Part shown: positions 14,987-25,300 of the stretch, one piece after another | Position numbering within the stretch: position 1 is the first letter of the stretch | Layout of the letters: each line of letters opens with the position of its first letter | From: Verrucomicrobiales bacterium | Lineage (GTDB): Bacteria; Verrucomicrobiota; Verrucomicrobiia; Verrucomicrobiales; DEV007 | Reading direction: 5' to 3' | DNA length: 64,000 nucleotides | NCBI GenBank assembly: GCA_029213195.1 | Contig: JARGNI010000026.1 | Span: 1 to 64,000, forward strand | The notes under the pieces: generated by a model | What the model was told of the DNA's origin: nothing | The model's database searches: none | Seen by the model: only the letters and a program-made list of their open reading frames with translations | Made by a program: the position numbers and the translations under genes

Positions 14987-17900
14987 ATGAAATTCCTCCC
15001 TTGTTTGTCCGGCTTGGCAGTTGTCTTCCTCCTGCTTGTTTTCGGTGCTTCTCCCGCCCAGGAAACCACCTCTGTTTCCGATCCCGCGAGGGAGGGCTCC
15101 ACAACCGGCGAACAGAAAATCGTCGCCCCCACGACGGAAGAGCTTCGCATCGAGCTTGAAGCGATCGAATCGGATGCCAGCCTGGAGGATGTCGTAAAGG
15201 ATTCTCTCGTTAAACGTTACCAGGAAGCGATCGAGTCTGCAGAACAGGCCGCTTCCAATCGAGCTCTCCGGGAAGATTTCTCAAGAGCTCTCGAAGTCGG
15301 ACCCGGAGAGGTCAAGCAGTTGGAATCCGAACTTCGAGAAGCCAGGGAGGCGCCTCCTGCCCCGCCTGCGGATGCTTCTTTGAACGCGGAGGCGGTCGAG
15401 AAAATGCTGACCGAAATCAAGCGAGAGCGAGCTGGGCTTCTCGCAAAACTGGGGGAAGCGAAAACCAAGGTCACGGCGTTGGAAGGGCGCCCTGAAGCGA
15501 TTCCTGCCGAAGTTTCTGAAGCGAAAAATCAACTGAAAGAGGTCCGGTTCGAACTTGAGGGGACGAACCCAGGAGAGGATGCCTCGACCCGGGCAACCCT
15601 CGCGAAATTGCGATCGCGGATCGTCGCACTGGAATCTCAAATAGAGATGCTTGAGACGGAGGAACTCAGCGCAGAAATTCGTACATCCACGGCGACCTTG
15701 TCCCGCGACCTCCTCGCGGAGCAGATCGCAAGAATGGATCAGAAGATTGAAGGCCTAGAGTCAAAGGCCGCCAACCAGGTTTCCAGGGACATTCGTCGGG
15801 CGGAGGGCCTCCTCGAGAAATATTCCGGAACCGAAGCGACGAAAGACAGCCCTCAATCTCTCCTGGCCTCAGAACTTTCCGACAGGATCGCTCAACTCCA
15901 TGAGGCGGCCGACTCCCTTGCAGAAACAAGAGAGAGGTCCGCAACTCGTTCCCAGGCACTCGAAAAGATCGAGAAGACCTACAACACGATTTCGGCCCAG
16001 TTTGAAAAGGGCGTCGACTCGAAGAGCCTTTCCCCATTGCTTCTCGAAAACTTGAGGACCCTTCCGCACCCGTGGGAAAGTTCGCTGCAATTGCGATCCC
16101 TCCAGAGCCAGATCTCGAAGGCCGGCTCCGAAATGTTTCAGGTGAAGCAGGAGATAGAGTCCGAGAAGGATTCGGATAGCAGCGCCGGGGATGAAGCAGA
16201 TGGGCAGGAAGAGAACCGGTCGGAGCTCGAAACCGTGTCTGTCTAGATTCAGGAACACCTTCTCTCCATCTATGAAAAGCTGATCCAGGAGTTGAGGGGA
16301 TTGCAGTCCACGGAGCGCAAACTGCAGGAAGTGAGCGAGGACTTCAGCAAGTATGCAGAATCGAAATTGTTCTCGGTTCGCAGTTCGACAGCCCTGACGC
16401 CGCAGACCTTTGCGCATCTTCCCGAGGCAATGGGGCCGGTTTTCGGTTGGCAAAAGTGGGGGCAATTGGGGCAGGCCCTGAGACAAATGTCTCCTGCTCT
16501 GTGGATCGTCTCTTTCCTGGCATTTGCGCTCGTTGCAGGCGCTTACCTCCTCCTTTCTCGCTGGCTTGTAAAAGTCGGTATCCGCGCGCGGCACTACAGC
16601 ACGGAAGCCTTTCGCCAAACCATCTACGCACTCGTTCTCACCTTTCTTCTCGCCCTGGCCCTACCTGCGGTCCTGGCCGCTGCTGGTTTCGTGTTGGTGC
16701 TCCAGTCCGGATCTTTCGAGTGGGTGCGGGGATTGGGGACCTCGCTCACCCTGTCCGCCATTGCCGTGTTCCCGACCGTCTTTCTCTTCGAGATGTGCCG
16801 AAGTCAAGGGCTCGCCGACGCCCATTTTCGATGGGATAGAAAAATCCTGACAAAACTACGAAGGTTCTGCCTTCTGCTCCTTCCTTTCTCGATCACCGCG
16901 GCGGTTGCAATCTCGCTTGCGACCTTATCGTTCCATTCGGATTCGACGCTTTCTCCCCTCGGTGAGATCGAAAGGGTGCCGCTACTCTTGATCGTGATTG
17001 TGGGAGGAATCCTTTTCGCGAAGCTCCTTCACCCGGAGAAGGGGATTGCTGCGGTCTCCCTGGAGCATTGCCCAAGCGCAATGTTCGGAAAGCTGCGCGC
17101 AGTCTGGTATTGGGGAGCAATCATCAGCTCGTCCGTGTTGGTTCTGCTGCTTTTGATCGGCTACGTCTACACGGTTCGGCAGCTTTCGGAACGAATCGCA
17201 GAGTCTCTCGGAGCCGTCGTGATCGCCTTTGTACTCTACGGGATTTTCCATCGCTGGGTCATGGTTCGGGAGCACAAGACGGCTCGTCGGCTCAGGGAAG
17301 AAAACCGCAAGAAGCGTCGGGAGGCGAGGAACGAAGAGGAGGAACCCGGCGAAAATGTCAGCGAAATCGTCAGTGAAGACGAAGCCGAATCCGAAGAGGA
17401 GGCCAACCCTGTCACGATGCGCGAGCAAACCCGCCGGTTCCTCTCCTTTTTTGCGGGTCTCTGGTTGCTCTTGGAGTTGCATACTATCTGGGGAGAGTTC
17501 GGTCCTCTGGCCGACACGATTGGTCGTATCGATGCGGTCGGCCCCCTGGACATTGGGGAAATTCTCTACATGGTCGTTGCCATCGCCATACTCGTTTCGA
17601 CGATTCGAAACCTACCCGGAATCCTGGAGTTTCTCGTCTTTCAGCGAACCCGAATCGATGAAGGCACCAAGACCGCGATTCTCACGCTGGCCAACTACGC
17701 CGCCATCTCGATTGCCGCGGTGGCGATCTTTCAAAATCTAGGGGTCGACTGGGCGCAATTCGGATGGATCGCAGCTGCTCTCAGCGTGGGACTCGGATTC
17801 GGGTTGCAGGAGGTGGTCGCAAACTTCGTGAGTGGAATCATTCTTTTGTTCGAACGGCCGATCCGGGTCGGTGACGTCGTCACGATCGACGGCGTCGATG

Positions 17901-18346
17901 GAAGAGTCAGCCGGATCCAGATCCGGGCGACGACGATCCTCGACTGGGATCGCAAGGAGTTGATCGTTCCCAACAAGCGGTTCATCACCGGCACCCTGAA
18001 GAACTGGACCCGGAGCAATTCCATCAATCGAGTCGTCATCCCGGTCGGTGTCGCCTACGGAACCGATACCCACAAAGCCCGGGAGATCCTTCTGGATATT
18101 GCAGACAAGCATTCGGATATCATGGAGGATCCTGGACCGCTGGCCACCTTCGAGGCGTTTGGCGACAGCACCTTGAATCTCGTCCTGCGGGCCTATCTCG
18201 CGAACCTGGATAATCGCCTGGGCATTATCACCGAATTGCATTCTCAGATCGACCAGCATTTCAAAGAGGCAGGCATCGAGATTGCGTTCCCACAACTCGA
18301 CGTGCATCTGGCGAGCCCGGATGCAGGTGAAAGCGATCCAGCGTGA
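14987..18346 (+). pseudogene. MscK/MscM-type mechanosensitive channel gene interrupted by one in-frame TAG
   Basis: One frame of 1,120 codons encodes a complete KefA/MscK-like channel, but codon TAG at 16244-16246 splits it into 419 and about 700 residues. The first part has a signal peptide (MKFLPCLSGLAVVFLLLVFG) and the long periplasmic coiled-coil domain. After the TAG the coiled coil continues without break (IQEHLLSIYEKLIQEL) into membrane helices, the pore helix region and the MscS beta domain (LGLQEVVANFVSGIILLFER near 17800-17860, then FERPIRVGDVVTIDG). Combined length equals MscK (1,120 residues in E. coli). The family opens on membrane tension or K+ to relieve turgor. Without suppression only the periplasmic part is made; a TTG at 16292 is a poor restart. 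Confidence 0.8.
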
Positions 18347-18607
18347 AACCCTTGGGGCCGCGGCCTCGATGCGGAAGAAGAAAGTCCTCGGGTCCACACT
18401 TTCTGCCGGGTAGATCGGAAAGCTGCCGATCTGGATCATGCACTGCGAAAAGGATCCCGAGATTCCGGTCTCGAAACCGCTTCGCGTGGCCTAGGCGTTC
18501 GAGGAAAGCGATGGGAGCGTCACTTTCGCCTGCGAAGCGGGTGTGGGTCACGACGTTTGGACAGAGGCGTTTCGTGAAATGCTTCCTCAAGCACGGACCG
18601 AAATCGA
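18347..18607. other. Gap between channel and VOC genes; nothing assignable
   Basis: These 261 bp contain a 109-codon minus-strand frame (18261-18590) that overlaps the channel 3' end. It resembles no family known to me and has no clear ribosome-binding site. No tRNA, hairpin with T-run or repeat is seen. It could be the remains of a gene. Confidence 0.3.
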
Positions 18608-18997
18608 TTACGGATCACCACGAACCAAATCGATTCCCGCAGGTTCCCAGAGTTCGATCGCGTTTCCCTCGGGATCCTTGAGATGGGCGAAACGCCCATT
18701 CGGATACACCGTTTCATCAACCGCAACCTGGATGTCAGCGCTGCGGAGCTGTAACACCATCGCATCGAGGTTCCTCACTCGAAAATTGATCGACCAGGTG
18801 TGCGTAGGGCGCTCGTCGGATTTCCCGGGTGCGGGCTCAGCTCCAAAGACCGTCGGACCCTCGTCCTGCCACCAGGAAGGGTGCTCATAGTTCTCTGCAT
18901 ATCCTGCGATTCCAAAATGGTTCCGATACCACGCGGTGAGAGCTTCGGGATCTTTTCCGTAAAAGAAAAATCCGCCAATGCCGGTGATCTTTTCCAT
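18608..18997 (-). CDS. VOC (glyoxalase/bleomycin-resistance) family protein
   Basis: A 129-residue protein with the two-module VOC pattern: ITGIGGFFFYGKDPEALTAWYRNHFG at the start and the closing GRFAHLKDPEGNAIELWEP with the metal-ligand Glu. VOC proteins bind a divalent metal and act on small molecules (isomerases, dioxygenases, fosfomycin- or bleomycin-type resistance) as dimers; the substrate is unknown. ATG 18997 is chosen. An in-frame TTG seven codons upstream lies inside the 22-nt repeat element and is less likely. Unit boundaries of that element lie 28 bases before this ATG, the same distance as at 63865. Confidence 0.85.
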   Translation of the reverse strand: MEKITGIGGFFFYGKDPEALTAWYRNHFGIAGYAENYEHPSWWQDEGPTVFGAEPAPGKSDERPTHTWSINFRVRNLDAMVLQLRSADIQVAVDETVYPNGRFAHLKDPEGNAIELWEPAGIDLVRGDP

Positions 18998-19014
18998 GCG
19001 GAGATCCTGAAGGC

Positions 19015-19047
19015 TCAACAGGGTCTGGTCAATGACTCAACCCGGTT
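19015..19047 (-). repeat. 22-nt-phased repeat, copy B, upstream of the VOC gene
   Basis: In gene sense, one diverged full unit (19047-19026, AACCGGGTTGAGTCATTGAC...) is followed by the start of a second (GACCCTGTTGA, 19025-19015). The second unit begins 28 bases before ATG 18997. Confidence 0.7.
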
Positions 19048-19159
19048 GAGTTGGAAAACCTGAAAGCGAAAACGGTGAAGGAGCATTTCCTCACCCCGCC
19101 TTGTGCACTTTGCTTCCACCAATGTTGACACGTCGGTACGGGATCGCCAATCTACCGCC

Positions 19160-20491
19160 ATGAATTCCCCCACGTTGATTCGCCGTCTCTGTGTCGTTGC
19201 TTGCATTGGCTTCGCCTGGTCGACCCTTCTCTCCGCAGCGGACAATTGGCCCGACTTTCGTGGGCCCACTCAGGATGGTCACGTGGGGGTTGCCAAGCTG
19301 CCGGAGACGTGGAGTGAAACCGAGAACGTGAAATGGAAGACCGAGATACCTTTCCTGGGGCTGTCTTCGCCCATCGTGCTCGACAATCAGATCTGGCTGA
19401 CCACCGCGACGGTGGAGGGCCACGAATTCTACGTGCTCTGTGTCGATGCCACGACGGGCGAAATCACCACCAACCAGAAGCTGTTTCACAGCGAGGATCC
19501 TCAGTCCATGGGGAATGGGGCCAAGGACAACAGCTACGCGACCCCCTCTGCCGTCATCGAGCCCGGGCGGGTCTATGTGCACTATGGAAATGTGGGAACC
19601 GCCTGTCTCGACACCGAAACGAGGGAGGTTCTCTGGAAGCGGGACGACTTGAAGTGCTGGCACTATCGGGGCGCTTCCTCTTCTCCCGTTCTCTTCGAAG
19701 ACCTCTTGATCCTGACCTTTGACGGCGCCGACCTGCAATACCTGGTCGCCCTCGACAAACGCACCGGGAAAACCGTTTGGAAAACCGACCGGTCCGCGGA
19801 GTGGAATGACGAGCACGTCGACAAGCAGATGGTCAAAGAGGGAGACTGGCGCAAAGCGCATAGCACCCCCCTGATCGTTTCCATTGATGGGAAACCTGTG
19901 ATGTGCAGCACCGGAGCGAAGGCCGCTTACGGCTACGATCCCCGGACCGGAAAGGAGCTCTGGCGAGTGAATCACGATGCCTATTCCGCTTCTCCCCGAC
20001 CCGTCTACCACGACGGAAGTTTCATCCTCGTTACGGGCTTCAGCAAAGGCGCGGAAATGATGTCCGTGAAGGCCGGCGGCCGAGGGGTGATCAACGACAC
20101 CCACATCGAGTGGCGTTTCGAAAAATCCTTCCCCAAGTATTCGTCTCCCATCCTCGTCGACGAGCTCCTCTACTTTGCGATGGATGACAGCTTCCTGGTC
20201 TGCGTCGACCCGGAGACGGGAGAGATCGTCTGGAAAGGTCGAGTCGGCGGCAAGTACCGCGCCTGTCCCATCTATGCCGACGGGAAGCTCTACTTCTTCA
20301 GCCTGGAAGGAAAGACCACCGTGATCGAGCCGGGCCGGGAATTCAAGATCCTCGCAACCAACGACCTCGCCACCGACGCGCCTCTCGACGATCCCCGACG
20401 CGGGCCCGGTTTCATGGCCTCACCCGCGGTGGTGGGAAATGCGATGTTTCTGAGGACGCGGTACCATCTCTATCGCATCGAGGCGGAATAG
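19160..20491 (+). CDS. Secreted PQQ-like beta-propeller repeat protein
   Basis: From ATG 19160 the protein has 443 residues with signal peptide MNSPTLIRRLCVVACIGFAW and a cut near LLSAADNW. The mature part starts with NWPDFRGPTQDG, typical of planctomycete/verrucomicrobial outer-membrane or periplasmic PQQ-fold proteins. It continues with blades such as VLCVDATTGEITTNQK, VALDKRTGKTVWKTDR, YDPRTGKELWRVNHD and VCVDPETGEIVWKGR (the WxG/W-K repeat). No quinone-binding enzyme signature (Cys-Cys, Ca2+ ligands) is obvious, so a binding or scaffold role like BamB is as likely as dehydrogenase activity. It appears to be a single gene, convergent with the next. Confidence 0.85.
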   Translation: MNSPTLIRRLCVVACIGFAWSTLLSAADNWPDFRGPTQDGHVGVAKLPETWSETENVKWKTEIPFLGLSSPIVLDNQIWLTTATVEGHEFYVLCVDATTGEITTNQKLFHSEDPQSMGNGAKDNSYATPSAVIEPGRVYVHYGNVGTACLDTETREVLWKRDDLKCWHYRGASSSPVLFEDLLILTFDGADLQYLVALDKRTGKTVWKTDRSAEWNDEHVDKQMVKEGDWRKAHSTPLIVSIDGKPVMCSTGAKAAYGYDPRTGKELWRVNHDAYSASPRPVYHDGSFILVTGFSKGAEMMSVKAGGRGVINDTHIEWRFEKSFPKYSSPILVDELLYFAMDDSFLVCVDPETGEIVWKGRVGGKYRACPIYADGKLYFFSLEGKTTVIEPGREFKILATNDLATDAPLDDPRRGPGFMASPAVVGNAMFLRTRYHLYRIEAE

Positions 20492-20632
20492 GATTGGCTA
20501 GAGAAGAGCCAGTTTCGAGTAGGGGGGCGATTTTTGCTCCAGAAAAATTCGTGTCCCGTCGTGTTGCGAAACCTGCTCCGTCTGATAGGCAAAGCTGGCA
20601 GAGCCGAAGAGGAGGTAGGAGACTCTCTTGGT

Positions 20633-21043
20633 TCAACCGAGGTCGCGATTCAGCCCCATGACGGGCGACTGGTATTTCGGGTGGTACTCCTTGATGTGAT
20701 TCCGAACTTCTTCCCCAGGATCGCCATAGACCAGGAGATGTTTCGTCACGACCGGATCAAAGAAAGGAGTGCCGAACTTTTTTGCGAAATTTGCCATGTG
20801 TTTGATCGCGGACTCGGCATTGGCATAGCGCTCGTAAACCTGTGCGGACTTCTTGTCCTCGCTGATCGACCACTGATAGTTCAGGGTTCCCGGTTCGTTG
20901 GCTTCGACTTCCGAAACGATGTCCTGCAGCAAGTTTTGCCAGCGCTCGACCTTCTGCGGATTCAGGGTGAGAACCAGGGTCCAGGAGATGGCATCTCCGT
21001 TCCCACAAGGTGGACCGGTCAAAGAATCTTGCATGTTGTCCAT
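20633..21043 (-). CDS. Antibiotic-biosynthesis-monooxygenase (ABM) domain protein
   Basis: A 136-residue protein with the dimeric alpha/beta-barrel ABM pattern: WTLVLTLNPQKVERWQNLLQDIVSEVEANEPGTLNYQW (residues ~20-58), then VYERYANAESAIKHMANFAKKFG. Family members are small cofactor-free quinol monooxygenases or haem-degrading enzymes, or simply stress-related dimers. Glu- and His-containing segments match, but no catalytic triad can be assigned. It stands alone on the minus strand, convergent with the PQQ gene (141-bp gap). The ATG at 21043 gives a 20-residue leader before the domain; the ATG four codons later is equally possible. Confidence 0.75.
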   Translation of the reverse strand: MDNMQDSLTGPPCGNGDAISWTLVLTLNPQKVERWQNLLQDIVSEVEANEPGTLNYQWSISEDKKSAQVYERYANAESAIKHMANFAKKFGTPFFDPVVTKHLLVYGDPGEEVRNHIKEYHPKYQSPVMGLNRDLG

Positions 21044-21237
21044 GTTCCCAGCTTGGACGTACGAGCGGAGGCAGTCAAAGAATCAAGATGGGATCACTGA
21101 TGCCTTCCCTGTTCGAGCGTTTTGATTTTTGACCCCTCTCACTACTGGCAATCAAGCAAAGAGGAAAAACCGCGCCTCTGTCTTTTTACACGCCCTTTAC
21201 AGACGGATGCGACCGAGGGTTTTAGGATGAGGATGTC

Positions 21238-22626
21238 ATGAAAGTCATCCATACACTTCTAGTCATCAGTGCGCTCACTCTGAATGCGATCCATTCGGCA
21301 GATGAGCCTGAACCCAAGCAGGCTTCTGCAGAGCCTGAGGAAAAAGCCGATCCAGTACGTCCTGATCTGGTCGCGCACGAGTGGGGGACTTTCACCCAGG
21401 TCATCGGGAGCAATGGGGGCACGATCCCGTGGTGGACAACGAGCATCGAAGGTCCGGCCTCTCTTCCCAAGTTCGTGCAGCCGGTCTTTCGCAGTTTTGG
21501 AAAGACGGGATATCGCGCGTGGACCATGCGTATGGAGACACCAGTCATCTACTTTTATGCCGACCGGGAAGCCGATCTCGTCGTGACGGTTGATGAGTCG
21601 AGGGTTCCTTTCACCGAGGTGTATCCAAACGTTTCCAACCCTTTCCTTTTTACTTCGGCTGCGATCTATCAGGATCCTGCTCCCAAGGGGCAGGGGACGG
21701 CCACTCCTGCGTCAAACGTCCCGTCCTCTCTTCGCCGCTGGGATGTTCAGATTCTTCCTCCTGCGGACGAGATCGGAAAACACATGCCTCTTGTGGGCAA
21801 GCGAGGCGATCACTATCGCTATGCTCGAGACGTCCCCGATGCCTGGTGGGTCGTCAAGCATCCTCAGAAGGTCGAGACTCCCGAGAAGGCAGAAGCGACT
21901 GAGGCCACCGAGGCGGCTGAGATCGTGCCCGAAGTAGAGAAGTTCATTTTTTATCGCGGTGCGGGTGACGGTTCCATGCCGAATCGAATCGCCTATGTTC
22001 GGGATGAGTCCGTTACTTTCTGGAAAAGCAACCAACCGGTGTTCCTGGTCGAAACAGATCGGGAGGCCCTCAAGTGGACTCGCGTGATTCCTACGAATTC
22101 TGACGAAGAGAGCGGCACGGTTGAGTTTGCCCTTCCTTCGGCCGATTCGGATGCTCAAACGGAAGTCGACGCCCTTGCCGAGGCGCTGACCACCGATCTC
22201 GACGAAGCGGGCCTGACTCGCGAAGAGGCTGCCGCCATGGTGGCAACCTGGAAAGAAGCCTGGCTGGGGGAGAGCGGTCTCCGAGTTCTCGAGATACTTC
22301 CGCGGAAGTGGGTCGACGAGACGCTGCCTCTGGATATTTCTCCGAAACCGGCCGAAGTGGAGCGAGTCTTTGTCGCTCGTTGGGAACTGCTGACGCCTCG
22401 GTTGGAAAACGAAGTGCTCGGGATTTTTACGAAGAATGCATCTGCCGAGGAGAAAAGGAGATCTCTGAAAAACCTCGACTTGGGGCGTTTTGGCACGGCA
22501 GTATTTGATCGAGTGGCGACGATTCGAGACCAGCAGTTCCGATCGCAGTACCGAGGAATGATGGCGGAATTGAATCGGCAGGATGCCAACGAAGAGACGG
22601 ATGAGGTAGCTGCGGCAACTCGCTAG
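21238..22626 (+). CDS. Secreted HEWGTFT-motif protein of unknown function
   Basis: A 462-residue protein with signal peptide MKVIHTLLVISALTLNAIHS and an acidic low-complexity stretch before the conserved VAHEWGTFTQVIGSNGGTIPWW. The HEWGTFT block recurs in secreted proteins of Planctomycetes and Verrucomicrobia, as I recall, but has no assigned role. Further landmarks are METPVIYFYADREADL and FYRGAGDGSMPNR. No membrane helix follows the signal peptide. The gene precedes a response regulator by 8 bp and is probably co-transcribed with it and the kinase. A role in sensing or in the regulated envelope response is an inference from that order. Confidence 0.75.
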   Translation: MKVIHTLLVISALTLNAIHSADEPEPKQASAEPEEKADPVRPDLVAHEWGTFTQVIGSNGGTIPWWTTSIEGPASLPKFVQPVFRSFGKTGYRAWTMRMETPVIYFYADREADLVVTVDESRVPFTEVYPNVSNPFLFTSAAIYQDPAPKGQGTATPASNVPSSLRRWDVQILPPADEIGKHMPLVGKRGDHYRYARDVPDAWWVVKHPQKVETPEKAEATEATEAAEIVPEVEKFIFYRGAGDGSMPNRIAYVRDESVTFWKSNQPVFLVETDREALKWTRVIPTNSDEESGTVEFALPSADSDAQTEVDALAEALTTDLDEAGLTREEAAAMVATWKEAWLGESGLRVLEILPRKWVDETLPLDISPKPAEVERVFVARWELLTPRLENEVLGIFTKNASAEEKRRSLKNLDLGRFGTAVFDRVATIRDQQFRSQYRGMMAELNRQDANEETDEVAAATR

Positions 22627-22634
22627 AAAACTCC

Positions 22635-23330
22635 ATGCCTACGATTCTAGTCATCGAAGACGACAGCGCGATTCGCCGGGGAGTGGCGGACGCGCTTACT
22701 TTTGGTGGATACGAGGTTATCGAAGGAGCCGACGGGAAGACGGGAGAGCGACTGGCTCTTCAAGCCCGATTCGATCTTCTCCTGCTCGATCTCGTGCTGC
22801 CTGGCGCTAGCGGCTTCGATATCCTGCAGGCATTGAAGAGGGATCGACCGGGTATCCCCATTATCATTCTCTCCGCACGCGGGGAGGAGGCCGATCGGGT
22901 GAACGGTCTCAAGTTCGGAGCAGACGACTACGTGGTGAAGCCTTTCAGCATGAAGGAGCTGTTGGCTCGCGTCGAAGCGGTCCTTCGCCGTTCTCCGGAA
23001 CGTCCTCCTGCAGTCAGCGCAGTTGCCTTTCCGGGGGGAGTTGCAAACCTCGAACGCCGCGAGGCGCTGTTCGACGATGGCGATCGGGTGGAGCTGTCGG
23101 ATCGTGAGGCGTCGCTCATCGCCTACCTCGCGCGATACGAAGGGCGAGCCATTTCACGAGAGGAAATTCTCCGACGCGTCTGGAAAATCGATTCTCCCCA
23201 CATCGAGACCCGCACTATCGACATGCACGTCGCGAACTTGCGGTCCAAGCTACGAGACTCCGGAGAGACACCGAAGATTCTCCTGACGCTCCGGGGGAAG
23301 GGATACATGCTGACCACGGAGGGCGGATGA
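22635..23330 (+). CDS. OmpR/PhoB-type response regulator
   Basis: A 231-residue two-domain regulator. The receiver domain has acidic residues EDD (8-10), phospho-acceptor Asp52 in LLLLDLVLPGASGFD, and Lys in VVKPFSMKE. A winged-helix DNA-binding domain follows, ending LRDSGETPKILLTLRGKGYML with the typical RTIDMHVANLRSKL recognition region. It would bind direct repeats in target promoters when phosphorylated. Its stop overlaps the kinase start (ATGA), so translation is coupled. It begins 8 bp after the HEWGTFT gene. Its partner kinase gene carries a stop codon near its start, so the signal input may be changed. Confidence 0.92.
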   Translation: MPTILVIEDDSAIRRGVADALTFGGYEVIEGADGKTGERLALQARFDLLLLDLVLPGASGFDILQALKRDRPGIPIIILSARGEEADRVNGLKFGADDYVVKPFSMKELLARVEAVLRRSPERPPAVSAVAFPGGVANLERREALFDDGDRVELSDREASLIAYLARYEGRAISREEILRRVWKIDSPHIETRTIDMHVANLRSKLRDSGETPKILLTLRGKGYMLTTEGG

Positions 23331-25162
23331 ATCGTTATTATCTGCGCTGGTCGATTTTTGGAGGCTGTCTCCTCCTCCTTGTCGGGGCTCTGACGTGGAT
23401 CACTGCCCGGTCGCTCTCCATGGAGAAGGAATAGACCATCGCATCCGAAGAAGCTCGTCTCCGGGAGCAGGTCCGCCTGGCCCTCTGGCGAATGGAGACC
23501 GAGGCCAGCGCCGTCGTGGTCAGGGAGAGCGCTCGCCCCACGAAGCACTACCAGACGTTTCCCGAAGTGGATGCGATTGTTGAAGGGCAGGGAGTCAACC
23601 TGACTGCGGTCGAGGTGCGGGAACCTTCGCCCCTGCTCGGCACGACCCCTGATCTCGTCAAACTCCACTTCCAATGCCAGCTTTCTCCTCCGTTGGGATC
23701 CAGTGCAATGTGCAGCCCGCAGGTACCGCTGGGCGAAGATCGGACCATGGCTCTTGAACAATTTGAAGTGGAACCCGAAATCGCCGAAGCGGAGAGGCGT
23801 ATGGTCGAGATGCGGAGATTGCTGGTCGAGCATCGGAGCTGGGAGGAAATCGCGGGATTCGGTCTCATGAATCTCGGAGGGAAGACCGGCACTGCATTCA
23901 TACTTCGAGAGGATGGTACGAAGGCAACTGTCGCGGCTGTGAATTCATGGGGAACTTCCGATCAGGTCTGGATCGATTCGAATCTCATCAAGAAACCGAT
24001 CGGACAGACTCTCGATGCTGCGAAACCCCCAGCAAAGAAGATGGCCGCTGTATCCTCTGACAGCGATTCAACGGCTCAACATTCCGAGGTGGAAGAAGTG
24101 GTGGGGGACATGAAAACGATGTGGCTGGGGGATGAACTGATGCTCCTACGCCAGATCAAGGAACGAGGGAATCTGCGACTGCAGGGGGTCTGGCTTGACT
24201 GGCCAGAACTGGAAAAACGATTGCTCGCCTCAATCACGGATCTCCTGCCGGAAGCGCGCCTCCGCCCCAGTCGATCGGCAGAACTCCGCGACGATTGGCG
24301 CGCCCTCGTTACCCTTCCGATTCGGCTCGAACCCGGCTCACTTGCGGCAGACTTGACTGATAGCGCGGCGCCACTCGGGATGAGGCCAGCTCTCGCCCTC
24401 GCATGGATTTGTTTGCTCGGCACTTCCGTTGCGACTGGTTTCGTTCTCCACAGGACCATTCAGCTGAGCGAGCGTCGCGCTGCGTTTGTTTCGGCGGTCA
24501 CGCATGAACTTCGAACTCCCCTGACTACCTTTCGTCTCTATTCGGAGATGCTCGCAGAGGGAGCGATCCCCGAGGAAGAGCGGCGAAGGAGTTATTTGCA
24601 TACCCTGTGTACGGAATCCGATCGCCTGACCCGCCTTGTCGAGAACGTGCTCGCCTTTTCCCGTATCGAGCGAACCAATACTCTCCCCCAAACGGAACAG
24701 ATCACTGTCGAAGATCTGATTGAACGCATTCTGCCTCGACTCGAAGAAAGGTGCCGACAGGTTTCCCTGAAAGTAAAGGTGACCTTGCCAGATGACCCGA
24801 CCGAGCCCTCACTGAATACCGATGCCATGGTGGTGGAGCAGATCCTCTTCAACCTCGTCGACAATGCAGCGAAGTATGCGGCTCCCGATTCCGAGCCCGG
24901 TGAGATTCATTTGGAAATCTCCTGCGATCGAAAGAGGTGGCTGTTCTCGGTGCGCGACTTTGGTCCCGGTCTCTCTCCGGCAGCGATCCAGAAACTTTTC
25001 CAGCCCTTCTGCAAATCTGCGAGCGAGGCAGCCGATACCGCGCCCGGGGTTGGTCTTGGTTTGGCCCTCTGCCGTCGCTTGGCGCGCCAGCTCCGTGGCG
25101 ACCTGAAGTTTCACGCACCGGAGGGACGTGGCGCGTCATTCATCCTCTCGCTTCCGAAGTGA
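23327..25162 (+). pseudogene. Sensor histidine kinase with an in-frame TAG at codon 36
   Basis: The expected start is ATG 23327, overlapping the regulator stop (ATGA). The frame reads 35 residues with a first membrane helix (WSIFGGCLLLLVGALTWITA), then TAG at 23432-23434. The same frame then stays open to 25162 and encodes a normal kinase: a periplasmic sensor region, a second helix (LALAWICLLGTSVATGFVLH), H-box SAVTHELRTPLTTF, N-box FNLVDNAAKYA, G1 VRDFGPGLS and G2 GVGLGLALCRRLA. Restart at ATG 23492 would give 556 residues lacking the first helix and so the wrong topology. Either the gene is damaged, TAG is read through, or the base is an error. The 3' four-fifths is clearly intact. Confidence 0.8.
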
Positions 25163-25300
25163 GGGGAGCGATGAAAGTCCCTCGATGAGACTCATGGGAT
25201 TCGCTCTCAGGTTGCCGGTATTTCCTCAAACGGATCGCTTGGTTGTCCCGGTAGCGCCCAGGTTGGTGATCTCCGAGGTAAGAACCGCAGTCACCCCCGC

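Noticed and set aside
18261-18590. 109-codon minus-strand frame between the channel and VOC genes
   Set aside because: Overlaps the channel 3' end, has no recognisable motif and no clear start signal; kept only as an unassigned gap.
21086-21116. Sequence resembling the 22-nt repeat (GGATCACTGA and CCCTGTTCGA)
   Set aside because: Spacing and core do not match the 22-nt step and it is not near a start codon; probably chance.
14987-25162. Reassignment of TAG to an amino acid to explain two in-frame amber codons
   Set aside because: TAG ends nadD, pheS, pheT, the PQQ gene and others at conserved C-termini, so it works as a stop here.
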